A stretch of DNA of 64,000 nucleotides from Desulfocarbo indianensis (GTDB taxonomy: Bacteria > Desulfobacterota > Desulfarculia > Desulfarculales > Desulfarculaceae). The first letter of the stretch is position 1. Each line of letters opens with the position of its first letter. Location: positions 514,726 through 578,725 of the forward strand of contig LBMP01000002.1 of the NCBI GenBank assembly GCA_001184205.1. The letters run 5' to 3'. The position numbers were made by a program, and so were the translations under genes. Below the pieces are notes generated by a model. The model was not told the origin of the DNA. It made no database searches and was given only the letters and a program-made list of their open reading frames with translations. Shown here one piece after another: positions 27,863-36,612 of the stretch.

Positions 27863-27890
27863 ATTATAACTTGGCGGGAGAATTTGACAA
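27863..27890 (-). promoter_or_regulatory. engB promoter predicting a leaderless mRNA
   Basis: Reading the minus strand: TTGTCA (27890-27885), 16-bp spacer, TATAAT (27868-27863), then GGGCGC and the engB ATG. The expected start point, six to seven bases after the -10 box, falls on or next to the A of the ATG. Confidence 0.75.
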
Positions 27891-28022
27891 TCGCTTGGCC
27901 TTCCGGGGGGCTCCCCGTTGGCATAGGCCGGGCGTATAATAAGAATCGTCGCCTGTTGGGGGGGCGGCGGGAATCGTCAAGCAAACCACAATTCAGATTT
28001 GGGAGAAAGTGAGGAGGGATAC

Positions 28023-28652
28023 ATGCCCGGCAAGCTCAAATTGGCTTTTTGGGTTTTGATTGCCATCATGGCCTGTGCCTTGCCCGCGGCGGCCAGCGAG
28101 TTTTCGGCCGATGTCATGATAAGCGCCGGCGGTCAGCAGATGCCCAGCAAGCTTTATATAAAGGGCGAAATGCAGCGCATGGAGATGACCACGCCCGGCG
28201 GGCAGATGATCAACATCGTGGATTTCAAGACCGGCAACATGCTGACCCTGATGCCGGCCCAGAAAATGTATATCGAGCACAAGAGCCTGGACGACGCTTC
28301 CCTGCGGCAGATCCAGGAGTTCCGCGACGGCAAGCCCGGCAAGGCCAAAAAGATCGGCTCCGAGAAGGTGGCCGGCTACAAGACCGATGTGTACCAGTTG
28401 ACAGACCCCGAGTCGGGCCAGGCCAAGATTTGGTACGCGCCCAAGCTGAAATACCCGGTCAAGACCGAGGGCCAGGGCCCCATGGGCAAGCACTCCATGA
28501 CGCTCTCCAACATCAAGGAAGGCGGGGTGGCTGCCGGCGTGTTCAAGGTGCCCGCCGGTTATCAGAAGCTACAAATGCCCAAGGGCATGCCCCGCGGCGG
28601 CATGGGCGGCGGCATGGGCGGCGGCGGCGCGCGGGGAGGCGTGGGCCAATAG
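28023..28652 (+). CDS. Secreted DUF4412-like protein with LolA-type features
   Basis: 209 aa with a signal peptide (LAFWVLIAIMACALPAAASE). The mature part has the alternating strand pattern of lipoprotein-carrier folds (SADVMISAGGQQMPSKLYIKG, MLTLMPAQKMYIEH). It resembles DUF4412 proteins, whose function is unknown. The C-terminus is a Gly/Met/Arg-rich tail (MPRGGMGGGMGGGGARGG). GGAGGG precedes the ATG at 28023; an upstream in-frame start at 27999 lies before that site. A TATAAT at 27935-27940 and a loose sigma-54-like TGGCAT...GGGC at 27919-27933 are candidate promoter parts. A hairpin and a new promoter separate it from the ABC operon downstream. Confidence 0.7.
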   Translation: MPGKLKLAFWVLIAIMACALPAAASEFSADVMISAGGQQMPSKLYIKGEMQRMEMTTPGGQMINIVDFKTGNMLTLMPAQKMYIEHKSLDDASLRQIQEFRDGKPGKAKKIGSEKVAGYKTDVYQLTDPESGQAKIWYAPKLKYPVKTEGQGPMGKHSMTLSNIKEGGVAAGVFKVPAGYQKLQMPKGMPRGGMGGGMGGGGARGGVGQ

Positions 28653-28682
28653 CCGCGCCAAGGCGCTGAGTCTGAATCGCGT

Positions 28683-28716
28683 CAAAGCCGCCGCGGCAAT
28701 AAGCCCGGCGGCTTTG
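28683..28716 (+). terminator. Hairpin between the DUF4412-like gene and the ABC operon
   Basis: CAAAGCCGCC (28683-28692) pairs with GGCGGCTTTG (28707-28716) around a 14-nt loop. The T-run is short, so termination is probably partial. Confidence 0.5.
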
Positions 28717-28746
28717 GCATGCCGATGAAACCTGACGAGTTGGTGA

Positions 28747-28775
28747 TTGACTTGCCCGAGCGGCGATGCTATTTT
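28747..28775 (+). promoter_or_regulatory. Predicted promoter of the LolA-like/ABC operon
   Basis: TTGACT (28747-28752), 17-bp spacer, TATTTT (28770-28775), 60 bp before the first gene of the operon. Confidence 0.5.
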
Positions 28776-28835
28776 GGAATTGTTTGTTGGTTGGCCAGCC
28801 AATACTTCTGTCCGGTTTCACGCGGGGAGCGGCGA

Positions 28836-29597
28836 ATGAAAGCTAAAGCACTCAAGAGCCTGTGCCTGGTTTTGGTTTTTAGCGTGGCCTGCCCGGCGCT
28901 GGCCCTGGCCCAAGACGCGGAGAGCCTGGTGAAGGCCGCCTTTGACTACATGCGGGGCAAGGCTTCCGTCTCCACCGCCACCATGACCATCCACCGGCCG
29001 GATTGGCAGCGCAGCATGACCATCAGGGCCTGGACCCTGGGCCAAAGCGACAGCATTTTCTATATCGTCGAGCCGCCCAAGGACTCCGGCAACGGCACCC
29101 TGAAAAAGGGCGGGGAAATGTGGATGTACAACCCCAAGGTCAACCGGGTGATCAATCTGCCGCCCTCCATGATGTCCCAGGGCTGGATGGGCTCGGATTT
29201 CTCCAACAACGACCTGGCCAAGACCGACAGCCTGATCAAGGACTACGTGCACACCCTGGAGGGCAGCGAAACCATCGACGGCAAGAAAGTCTTCCACATT
29301 AAAAGCATGCCCAAGCCCCGCGCGCCGGTGGTATGGGGCATGCAGAAGCTGAAAATCCGCGAGGATCATATCTTCCTGCAAGAGGATTACTACGACGAGG
29401 ACTTGCAGCTGGTGAAGAGCTTGACCCTCCTGGACATCAAGCCCTTGGGCGGCAGGCTCTACCCAGCCAAGTGGCGCATGCAAAAGGCCGGCGTCAAGGA
29501 TGAATACACCGTGGTGGGCTACGAGAAGTTGGAATTCAAGGACAGCCTGCCGGCGGATTTGTTCACCCTGTCCAGCCTGCGCAATCCCAGGTTTTAG
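28836..29597 (+). CDS. LolA-like outer membrane lipoprotein-sorting protein
   Basis: 253 aa periplasmic protein with a signal peptide (LCLVLVFSVACPALALAQ) and no lipobox. The mature chain fits the LolA_like (outer membrane lipoprotein-sorting) family: TMTIHRPDWQRSMTIRAWTL, FYIVEPPKDSGNGTLKKGGE, MWMYNPKVNRVINLPPSMM and a late LQLVKSLTLLDIKPLGGRLYP. Such proteins have a half-barrel that holds acyl chains. GGGAG precedes the ATG at 28836. The two permease genes, the ATPase and the outer-membrane barrel follow, suggesting it shuttles a lipid or lipoprotein across the periplasm. It is not the housekeeping LolA by sequence appearance, but I cannot run that comparison. Confidence 0.85.
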   Translation: MKAKALKSLCLVLVFSVACPALALAQDAESLVKAAFDYMRGKASVSTATMTIHRPDWQRSMTIRAWTLGQSDSIFYIVEPPKDSGNGTLKKGGEMWMYNPKVNRVINLPPSMMSQGWMGSDFSNNDLAKTDSLIKDYVHTLEGSETIDGKKVFHIKSMPKPRAPVVWGMQKLKIREDHIFLQEDYYDEDLQLVKSLTLLDIKPLGGRLYPAKWRMQKAGVKDEYTVVGYEKLEFKDSLPADLFTLSSLRNPRF

Positions 29598-29703
29598 CGA
29601 CCGCCGGCCTGGCGGCGCGGGCGGCGGATCGAGGAGCCCCCCGCCAACCCGCGCGCCCTGGCCGGGGCCTGCCTGGCCGCTGATCATCGATTAGGAGCCC
29701 GTC

Positions 29704-30936
29704 GTGTCCATTGATCTCAGGATGGCTTGGCGCAACCTCTGGCGCAATCCCCGCCGCACCCTGCTCACCATGTCGGCCATCGCCTTTGCCTGCGTGCTTC
29801 TGGTGTTCATGCTTTCCTGGCAGTTCGGGTCCTATGAAACCATGATCAACACCGCGGTCAAGGTGCAGACCGGTCATCTGCACGTGGAGGCCGCCGACTA
29901 CCAGGACCGCCAGGACATGCGCCTGGTCATCAAGGACCCCCAGGCCGTGACCAAGATGGTGCAGGCCGCGCCCGGAGTCGAGGCCTACACCGTCAGGGCC
30001 AATTCCTTCGCCCTGGTCTCCAGCCAAGAGCGCACCTACGGCATCCTGGTGGTGGGCATCGACCCGGCCAGGGAGGCCAAGGTTTCCACCCTGAAAAGCA
30101 TCGTGCGCCAGGGCTCCTTTCTGGAGCCCGGCGACCACGAGGGGGCCCTGGTGGGCCGTCTCCTGGCCCAAAACCTGCAAGTGAAGCTGGGCGACGAACT
30201 GACCGTGCTGGGCCAGGGGCGCGACGGCTCCATCGCCGCCCTGGTGCTAAAGGTGCGCGGCATCTATTCCTCCGGCATGGACGATTTCGACCGATCCTCC
30301 ATCCAGATGGGCCTCCAGGCCTTCCAGGACGCCTTCACCATGGAAGGCGCGGCGCACCAGGTGGTGGCCATCTGCCAGAGCTTGGAGGAGGTGGCCGGGG
30401 CCAAGGCCTATATGGCCGCCCATCTGCCGCCGCAGAAAGACCCGGGCCTGACCGTGCTGGATTGGAAACAACTCATGCCGGGGCTGTTGCAGGGCATCGA
30501 GATGGACTTGGTTTCCGGCATCATCTTCTACATAATCCTGCTGGTGGTGGTCACCTTCTCCATCCTGAACACCTTTCTCATGTCCATCCTGGAGCGCACC
30601 CACGAGTTCGGGGTGCTCATGGCCATGGGGGCCAAGCCGGGCCGCCTGGGCCGCCTGGTGGTCATGGAGTCTCTGGCCATGAACTTGTTGGGCGTGGGCG
30701 CGGGCATGATCATGGGAGCCTTGATCACCTGGTATTTCCAGGTCCAGGGCATCGACCTGGGCGCCCAGGAACTGATGGCCCAGTACGGCATCGTGGGCCG
30801 CATTTACCCCCGGCTCTCCTGGCTGAGCCTGTTGAGCGGGCCGGCGGTGGTTTTCGTCATGACGCTTCTGGCCGCGCTGTATCCCACCCGCCGCCTTTGG
30901 AAGCTGAGGCCGGTGGAGGCCATGAACTATGCCTGA
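29704..30936 (+). CDS. ABC permease, FtsX/LolCE type (first subunit)
   Basis: 410 aa with the MacB/LolC-E plan: TM1 after WRNLWRNPRRTLLT (about residues 18-40), a large periplasmic domain (about 45-265), then three helices in the C-terminal FtsX domain (FYIILLVVVTFSILNTFLMS, a second near 320 and a third near 380). It ends with YPTRRLWKLRPVEAMNY. It starts with GTG at 29704. The mechanotransmission class of exporters pulls substrates from the outer leaflet of the inner membrane rather than importing. A distinct second permease follows after 30 bp, implying a heterodimer like LolCE. Confidence 0.9.
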   Translation: MSIDLRMAWRNLWRNPRRTLLTMSAIAFACVLLVFMLSWQFGSYETMINTAVKVQTGHLHVEAADYQDRQDMRLVIKDPQAVTKMVQAAPGVEAYTVRANSFALVSSQERTYGILVVGIDPAREAKVSTLKSIVRQGSFLEPGDHEGALVGRLLAQNLQVKLGDELTVLGQGRDGSIAALVLKVRGIYSSGMDDFDRSSIQMGLQAFQDAFTMEGAAHQVVAICQSLEEVAGAKAYMAAHLPPQKDPGLTVLDWKQLMPGLLQGIEMDLVSGIIFYIILLVVVTFSILNTFLMSILERTHEFGVLMAMGAKPGRLGRLVVMESLAMNLLGVGAGMIMGALITWYFQVQGIDLGAQELMAQYGIVGRIYPRLSWLSLLSGPAVVFVMTLLAALYPTRRLWKLRPVEAMNYA

Positions 30937-30966
30937 TCGCTTGCGGGCCGTGAAAGAGGTGAGCAC

Positions 30967-32187
30967 GTGTTCCTGAGCCTGGCTTGGCGCAATATCTGGC
31001 GCAATCCCCGGCGCACCGCCGTGATCCTGGCCGCGGTGGTGATCGGGGTGTGGTGCATGGTGTTCTTGGGGGCGCTTATGCGGGGCATGATGGTGGAGAT
31101 GGTGGACAACGGCATCGCCACCTTGACCGGCCACCTCCAGATTCATCGCAAGGGCTACCAGTCCGATCCGGTGATCGAAAACAGCATGCGCGATCCCGGC
31201 CCGGCCAGCAAGGCCCTGCAAGACTCCCTGCCTGCCGGCTCCCATTGGACGGCCAGGGTGCGGGTCAACGCGGTGGCCAACAACGCCCGCCACAACGCGG
31301 GCGTGACTCTGGTGGGCATCGATCCCGCGTGCGAGGCCAAGGTATCGTTCATCGGGCATGCGGTGGCCCAGGGCCAATACCTGAAACCGGACGACGACTA
31401 CGGCATCGTGGTGGGCCAGGCGCTCCTGGAAAAGTTCGAGACCAAGCTGGGGCACAAGCTCATCCTCATGTCCCAGGACACCGGCAGGCAGATCGCCTCG
31501 CGGGCCTTCCGCATCCGGGGCGTTTTCCACGCCCAGCAGCGCGCCACCGAAAAGCAGTTCGTTTTCGTGACCAAGGCCGCCGCCCAAGACATGCTCAAAT
31601 TGGGCAGCGGCATAAGCGAGCTTTCGGCGCTCTTGCCGGAAGCAGCCTCGCCGCAAAAGGCGGCCGATCGCCTGCGCGGCGAATTGCCCGGCGCTTACGA
31701 GGTTCTCACCTGGCCCCAACTGCTGCCCCTCATCAAGCTCTATTTGGGCATGATGGACAGCTTCGTGGTGATTTGGTACGTGGTGGTTTTCGTGGCCATG
31801 GGCTTCGGCATAGTCAACACCACCCTCATGGCCGTGTTCGAGCGCATAAGAGAATACGGCCTGCTGAAATCCCTGGGCCTCAAACCCTGGGGCATCATCA
31901 AGGGGGTGATGGCCGAGTCCTTTTTCCTCCTTTTGATCGGCGCGGCCTTGGGCAACGCCCTGGGCCTGGCCACGGTGTGGGCCCTGTCCTATCACGGCAT
32001 AGACCTGAGCGCCCTTGCCCAGGGCGCGGAGTTTTTCGGCATGGGCCGGGTGATCTACCCTGAGGCGCATATCAAAGATATTCTCACCGCCAATCTGGTG
32101 GTGTTCATTTTGGGCCTGGTGGTGTGCTTGTATCCGGCGGTGAAGGCCGCCCGTTTCACGCCGGTTGAGGCATTGGCCCACACCTAG
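30967..32187 (+). CDS. ABC permease, FtsX/LolCE type (second subunit)
   Basis: 406 aa, GTG start at 30967. It shares the opening LAWRNIWRNPRRTAVILAAV and the overall topology with its neighbour: one N-terminal helix, periplasmic domain, then three helices (IWYVVVFVAMGFGIVNTTLM, FFLLLIGAALGNALGLATVW, a last one before YPAVKAARFTPVEAL). Sequence between the ends has clearly diverged, so the pair is an old duplication and probably a heterodimer. The ATPase starts 22 bp after the stop. Confidence 0.9.
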   Translation: MFLSLAWRNIWRNPRRTAVILAAVVIGVWCMVFLGALMRGMMVEMVDNGIATLTGHLQIHRKGYQSDPVIENSMRDPGPASKALQDSLPAGSHWTARVRVNAVANNARHNAGVTLVGIDPACEAKVSFIGHAVAQGQYLKPDDDYGIVVGQALLEKFETKLGHKLILMSQDTGRQIASRAFRIRGVFHAQQRATEKQFVFVTKAAAQDMLKLGSGISELSALLPEAASPQKAADRLRGELPGAYEVLTWPQLLPLIKLYLGMMDSFVVIWYVVVFVAMGFGIVNTTLMAVFERIREYGLLKSLGLKPWGIIKGVMAESFFLLLIGAALGNALGLATVWALSYHGIDLSALAQGAEFFGMGRVIYPEAHIKDILTANLVVFILGLVVCLYPAVKAARFTPVEALAHT

Positions 32188-32209
32188 CCATATGGGCCGA
32201 GGAGTTTTT

Positions 32210-32896
32210 ATGCCTATCGTCCAATGCGATCATGTGAACAAGACCTATCGCCAGGGCAATATCCAGGTGCGGGCCCTGCGGGAGGTGAGCCTGGAGGTGG
32301 ACAAGGGCGGCTTTGTCGCGCTTTCCGGCCCCTCCGGCTCGGGCAAGACCACGCTTCTCAACATCATCGGCGGCTTGGATTTGGCGGATTCCGGAGCGGT
32401 GGTGGTGGACGGCGAGTCGCTGGAGCAGATGAGCCAGACCCAACTGGCCGAGATGCGCCTGCAAAAAGTCGGCTTCGTGTTTCAGGCCTACAACCTGGTG
32501 CCCGTGCTTTCGGCCCTGGAAAACGTGGAGTTCGTCATGCTCTTGCAGGGCGTGCCCACCGACGAGCGCCGCAAGCGGGCGCGGGCCATCCTGGACGCGG
32601 TGGGTTTGGAAGGCAGGCACGACCGGCGGCCCCGCGAGCTTTCCGGCGGCCAGCAGCAGCGGGTGGCCGTGGCCAGGGCCATCGTGTCCAATCCGGCCAT
32701 CGTCCTGGCCGACGAGCCCACCGCCAACCTGGACTCCAAGACCGGCCAGGGCCTTTTGGAAATGATGCGCCAAATGAACCAGGAGCGGGGCGTCACCTTC
32801 ATCTTTTCCACCCACGATCAAATGGTCATGGATTTCGCCCGCCGCTTGGTGATCATCCGGGACGGCCAGGTGGTGGACGACCGGGTCAAGGGTTAA
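32210..32896 (+). CDS. ABC ATPase, LolD/MacB type
   Basis: 228 aa nucleotide-binding subunit. Walker A is GPSGSGKTTLLN, the Q-loop is FVFQAYNLVPVLSALENV, the signature is LSGGQQQRVAVARAI, Walker B is IVLADEPTANLDS and the switch His is in IFSTHD. This matches the LolD/MacB/FtsE subgroup that works with FtsX-type permeases. The ATG at 32210 has GAGGAG six bases before it; an upstream ATG in the same frame (32165) would overlap the permease gene. The outer-membrane barrel gene follows after 3 bp. Confidence 0.95.
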   Translation: MPIVQCDHVNKTYRQGNIQVRALREVSLEVDKGGFVALSGPSGSGKTTLLNIIGGLDLADSGAVVVDGESLEQMSQTQLAEMRLQKVGFVFQAYNLVPVLSALENVEFVMLLQGVPTDERRKRARAILDAVGLEGRHDRRPRELSGGQQQRVAVARAIVSNPAIVLADEPTANLDSKTGQGLLEMMRQMNQERGVTFIFSTHDQMVMDFARRLVIIRDGQVVDDRVKG

Positions 32897-32899
32897 GCC

Positions 32900-34207
32900 A
32901 TGCCGCGCCTTATCGCCCGGCTCGCCTGCCTTTTGGCGGCGCTGCCGTTTTTCCTGGCCGGGGCCGCGCCGGCCGGCGAGCCCCAGCCCTGGTGGCAAAG
33001 CCTGGAGACCGAGTGGGGCGGCCACCTTCGCCTGCAGGCCAGGGCCTACCAGGCCCAGCGCCAGTCCTATTATCAGCCGGTGGGCACCGAGCGCTATTAC
33101 GACGGCCTGGGCGATTTCCGGCTCAAGGCCAAGACGCGCCTGGGGGATTGGGGATATTTCGAGGCCCATTACGAGGCGGCCTTTGACGGCGGCGACACGG
33201 TGCGCAAGAACAACGAGCTGGCGGGGCGCTATCCGGGCCTGTTCGGCGGCTATCTGCGGCAGGGGCCGGTGGAGGACGGCCGCCGCTTCATGGACCTTTC
33301 CCGCACCGTCTCCAGCGACAATTCCTATTATCTCTCCCACCGCCTGGACCGCCTGCTCCTGGCCTGGCAGCCGGATTGGGGCGCGGTGAAGCTGGGCCGC
33401 CAGGCCTTGACCTGGGGCAACGGGCTCCTGTTCAACCCCATGGATTTGTTCAATCCCTTCGCGCCCACCGATTTCATCCGCGATTACAAGGTGGGCGACG
33501 ACATGGCCGTCTTGCAGGCGTCCCTGGGCGAGGTAGGCAACCTGCAAGTCCTGGCCGTGCCCCGCCGCGACCCGGCCACCCGCGAGGTGGAGGCGGACAA
33601 GTCCTCGGCCGCGGCCAAGCTGCATGTTTTCTACGGGATCACCGAATTCGATTTCATGCTGGCCCGCCATTACGGCGACAACGTGGCGGGCCTGGGCGGC
33701 ACCGGCGAATTGGGCCAGGCCGCCTGGCGCGCCGATGCCACCTGGACCGATCTGCGGGACGGCGGCGGCTATCTGTCCCTGATGGCCAACCTGGATTATT
33801 CCTGGGTGCTCTGGGACAAGAACTGGTACGGCTGGCTGGAGCTCTATTTCAACGGCCTGGGCCGCGACGACATGAGCGAGGCCCTGGGCGACGAGCTGAT
33901 CCTCGACCGGGTGGCGCGAGGCGAGCTTTTTTCCCTGGGCCGCGCCTATTTGGACGCCGAGCTGAAGGTGGAGCTGCACCCCCTGTTCAACGCCCTGTGC
34001 ACGGCGATTCTGAATCTGTACGACGCCTCGGGCGTGCTGCAACCCAGGGGCGTGTGGGATGTCACCCAAAGCAGCCAGGTCATCTTCGGGGCCAACCTCT
34101 CCTTCGGCGCGCCGGACACCGAGTACGGCGGTTTCCCCCTGCCGGGGCTGCCCTGGCAGAGCGCCTCGCCGGACACGGCCTATATCCTCTACACCTGGTA
34201 TTTCTAG
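32900..34207 (+). CDS. Outer-membrane beta-barrel protein of the LolA-like/ABC operon
   Basis: 435 aa with a signal peptide (ARLACLLAALPFFLAGAAPA) and a mature part of alternating amphipathic strands rich in Tyr, Trp and Gly. It ends YILYTWYF, the terminal phenylalanine typical of Bam substrates. A distinctive stretch GRQALTWGNGLLFNPMDLFN near residue 168 recalls the GRQ-W-NP-D segment of DUF1302-type barrels. That link is from memory and tentative. With only 3 bp after the ATPase stop it is surely part of the operon. It may be the outer-membrane acceptor or exit channel for whatever the LolA-like protein carries. Confidence 0.75.
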   Translation: MPRLIARLACLLAALPFFLAGAAPAGEPQPWWQSLETEWGGHLRLQARAYQAQRQSYYQPVGTERYYDGLGDFRLKAKTRLGDWGYFEAHYEAAFDGGDTVRKNNELAGRYPGLFGGYLRQGPVEDGRRFMDLSRTVSSDNSYYLSHRLDRLLLAWQPDWGAVKLGRQALTWGNGLLFNPMDLFNPFAPTDFIRDYKVGDDMAVLQASLGEVGNLQVLAVPRRDPATREVEADKSSAAAKLHVFYGITEFDFMLARHYGDNVAGLGGTGELGQAAWRADATWTDLRDGGGYLSLMANLDYSWVLWDKNWYGWLELYFNGLGRDDMSEALGDELILDRVARGELFSLGRAYLDAELKVELHPLFNALCTAILNLYDASGVLQPRGVWDVTQSSQVIFGANLSFGAPDTEYGGFPLPGLPWQSASPDTAYILYTWYF

Positions 34208-34226
34208 GCGGGAAATATAAGCGGAC

Positions 34227-34250
34227 GCGCCGGCCCGCAAGGGCCGGCGC
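34227..34250. terminator. Bidirectional hairpin between convergent operons
   Basis: A perfect 10-bp stem GCGCCGGCCC / GGGCCGGCGC closed by a GCAA tetraloop, between the barrel gene and the aminotransferase. No T-tract follows. Confidence 0.6.
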
Positions 34251-34270
34251 TCGCCGTTTGGCGGCCGGGT

Positions 34271-35440
34271 TCATTTGCGCTGGGCCAGATACTCGGCCAG
34301 CCGCCGCAAGCCTTCCTCGATATTGGCCAGGTTGTTGGCGTAGGAGAAGCGCAGGTAGCCGTGCCCGCCCGGCCCGAAATCCCGGCCCGGCGTCACCGCC
34401 ACCCCGGCCTTTTCCAGGATGTCGAAGGCCAGGCGGTAATCGTCCGGGTCGATGTGGTCGGCCTTGGCCAACACGTAGAAGGCCCCGGTGGGCGTCACCT
34501 TGATGCCCAGGCCCAGCTCCTTGAGGCCGGCCACCAGGCGCAGGCGGCGGGCGTTGTAGCGCTCCCGCATGCGGGCCACGTCCTGGGCGGCGCGGGGGTC
34601 GTTCAGCGCGGCCAGCCCGGCCCACTGCGACAAGGAAGGCGCGCAGATGGCGAAGTTCTGGTGCATCTTCTGCAAGGGCCGCACGTAGTGGGGCGGGGCG
34701 ATGACATAGCCCAGCCGCCAGCCGGTCATGGCGTGCAGCTTGGAAAAGCCGTTCAGCACGAAGGCGTTGTCCGTGAACTCCAGGATGCTGTGCTCCTCGC
34801 CCTCGTAGACCAGGCCGTGATAGATCTCGTCGGAGACCACGTAGGGCGGGCCGCTGGCGCCCGGCGCCAGCTCGGCGATGGCTTGCATGCGCTCCGGCGA
34901 TAAAAGCTGGCCGGTGGGGTTGGCCGGCGAATTGATCACCACCGCCTTCACCCGGGGGGAAAGCTTCTTGGTGATTTCCTCGGGCCGGTATTGAAAGGCG
35001 TCGTCGTCGCGCACCGGCACCCGCACCACCCGGCCGCCCACGAAGCTGATGAAGTTGGCGTAGCAGGCGTAGCAGGGGTCGGAGATTATCACCTCGTCGC
35101 CCTGTTCCAGCATGGCCGAGAACATGAGCAGCATGGCCGGGCTGGTGCCGCAGGTGACCATGACCCGGGCCGGGTCCACCTGCACCTTATAGCGGCGGCG
35201 GTAATGCTCGGCGATGGCCTTTCTCAGCTCCAAAAGGCCCAGGGAATGGGTGTAGTGGGTGCGGTTCTCCTCCAGGGCCCGGCCGGCCGCCTCCTTCACG
35301 CACTGGGGCGTGTCGAAATCCGGCTCGCCCACCTCCAGATGGATGACGCTGCGCCCGGCCGCCTCCAGCTCCTGGGCGCGCTCCAGCACGTCCATGACGA
35401 TGAAGGGTGGTATGGTCCTGGCCCGCTCGGTGATTCCCAT
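34271..35440 (-). CDS. Class I/II PLP-dependent aminotransferase
   Basis: 389 aa aspartate/aromatic-type aminotransferase. The substrate-site motif EVGEPDFDTPQCVKEAA lies near the N-terminus, with NSPANPTGQ, DEIYHGLVYEG and the PLP lysine in NGFSKLHAMTGWRLGY. The conserved Arg near the C-terminus is in YLRFSYANN. A good GGAGGAG precedes the ATG at 35440. It stands alone between the hairpin and the radical SAM gene. Motifs do not fix the amino-acid specificity; alanine, aspartate or aromatic acids are all possible. Confidence 0.9.
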   Translation of the reverse strand: MGITERARTIPPFIVMDVLERAQELEAAGRSVIHLEVGEPDFDTPQCVKEAAGRALEENRTHYTHSLGLLELRKAIAEHYRRRYKVQVDPARVMVTCGTSPAMLLMFSAMLEQGDEVIISDPCYACYANFISFVGGRVVRVPVRDDDAFQYRPEEITKKLSPRVKAVVINSPANPTGQLLSPERMQAIAELAPGASGPPYVVSDEIYHGLVYEGEEHSILEFTDNAFVLNGFSKLHAMTGWRLGYVIAPPHYVRPLQKMHQNFAICAPSLSQWAGLAALNDPRAAQDVARMRERYNARRLRLVAGLKELGLGIKVTPTGAFYVLAKADHIDPDDYRLAFDILEKAGVAVTPGRDFGPGGHGYLRFSYANNLANIEEGLRRLAEYLAQRK

Positions 35441-35568
35441 GGCTCTCCTCCGCGCCGTGGCTGAGGACGTCTCAGCGCGCGGGATAATTCTATATAACCA
35501 GGCCCGGCCGGCAAGGGCAAATCCGCCCGGCGGGGGACTCCCCCACCTTTGGGGGGCGCGGCAACCGG

Positions 35569-36516
35569 CTAGAGCTTGAAGCCCGGCAAATACTCGCCGT
35601 TGGAAGAATCCAAGCCCTGCACGAAGCCGTTTTCAATGCCGGCCTCTTCCAGGGCCCGCTCGGCGGCCCGGTATTCGGCGGCAATGAGGCGGCGCTCCAG
35701 GCCGGGGGTCTCTTTGGCCTTGTAGGCCGGGTAGTATTGGCTCATGAGCCCCAGCCAGACCTCGGGGCCGGTGATCCGCACCAGATCGGGCAGCACCCGG
35801 TCGGTGCCGGAAAGGTTCTGGGGCAGCACCAGATGGCGCACCAGCACGCCCCTCAGCGCCACCCCCTGCTCGTCCATTTGCAGCGGCCCCACCTGGCGGA
35901 ACATCTCGGCCAGGGAGGCGCGGCAGTGCTCCACGTAGTTGGGCGCCTGGGAAAGCCGGGCCGCCACCTGGTTGTCCGCGTACTTGTAATCGGGCAGGTA
36001 AATCTCCACCAGCCCGGCCAGGCGGCGGATGACCGCGGCGCGCTCGTAGCCCGAGGTGTTGTAGACCACCGGCAGGCGGCAGCCGTTTTCCCGGGCGATG
36101 GCCAGGGCCTCCAGAATGGCCGGCAGGTGGGGGGTGGGGGTGACCAGGTTCAGGTTGTGGGCCCCGCTCAGTTGCAGGCGCAGGAACACCGCGGCCAGAT
36201 CCTCTGGCGCCAGCTCCTCGCCCCAGCCCTCCTGGCTTATCTGATAATTCTGGCAAAAGCGGCAGGCCATGGTGCAGCCCGCGAAAAACACGGTGCCCGA
36301 GCCGCCGCTGCCGCTGATGGGCGGCTCCTCGCCGTGGTGCAGCTGGGCCACGTTGACCACCGCCTTGACCCCGGCCCGGCAAAAGCCGCGCTCGCCCGCC
36401 AGGCGGTTAACCCGGCAGGCCCGGGGACAGATGACGCAGGCCTTCAGCCAGCGGCGCAGGACGCCCGCCGCGCGGCGGTAGGCTTGGGGCTCTGGAAAGC
36501 TCATGGTGGCGCTCAT
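35569..36516 (-). CDS. PflA-like radical SAM protein
   Basis: 315 aa. The radical SAM 4Fe-4S motif is CTMACRFC (CxxxCxxC). A second, N-terminal cysteine set (CVICPRACRVNRLAGERGFC) is typical of the COG1313 group of uncharacterised PflA-like proteins. Other conserved parts are NLVTPTPHLPAILEAL and YNTSGYE. Members activate glycyl-radical enzymes or modify unknown targets, and no glycyl-radical enzyme is in the window. The first ATG (36516) has GGAG almost touching it, and an ATG four codons in (36504) may be the real start. It follows the terminator of the cytochrome operon. Confidence 0.85.
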   Translation of the reverse strand: MSATMSFPEPQAYRRAAGVLRRWLKACVICPRACRVNRLAGERGFCRAGVKAVVNVAQLHHGEEPPISGSGGSGTVFFAGCTMACRFCQNYQISQEGWGEELAPEDLAAVFLRLQLSGAHNLNLVTPTPHLPAILEALAIARENGCRLPVVYNTSGYERAAVIRRLAGLVEIYLPDYKYADNQVAARLSQAPNYVEHCRASLAEMFRQVGPLQMDEQGVALRGVLVRHLVLPQNLSGTDRVLPDLVRITGPEVWLGLMSQYYPAYKAKETPGLERRLIAAEYRAAERALEEAGIENGFVQGLDSSNGEYLPGFKL

Positions 36517-36554
36517 GCTCCGGGCTCGCTTAAGGGGGTCGGGTCGCTCAGCCT

Positions 36555-36596
36555 AAAAAATACCGCCCCCGCCTTGCCGGGGCAAGACGGGGGCGG
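36555..36596 (-). terminator. Strong intrinsic terminator of the HAO/NapC operon
   Basis: On the minus strand CCGCCCCCGTCTTG pairs with CAAGGCGGGGGCGG (14 pairs, one G-T) around CCCCGG, followed by TATTTTTT. Confidence 0.9.
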
Positions 36597-36612
36597 GTGG
36601 GGGCGGGGATGG

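Noticed and set aside
32156-34240. 694-codon open frame on the minus strand opposite the ATPase and barrel genes
   Set aside because: It is His/Gly/Gln-rich with no domain, the usual mirror of GC-rich codon use. The plus-strand genes have clear motifs, ribosome sites and tight operon spacing.
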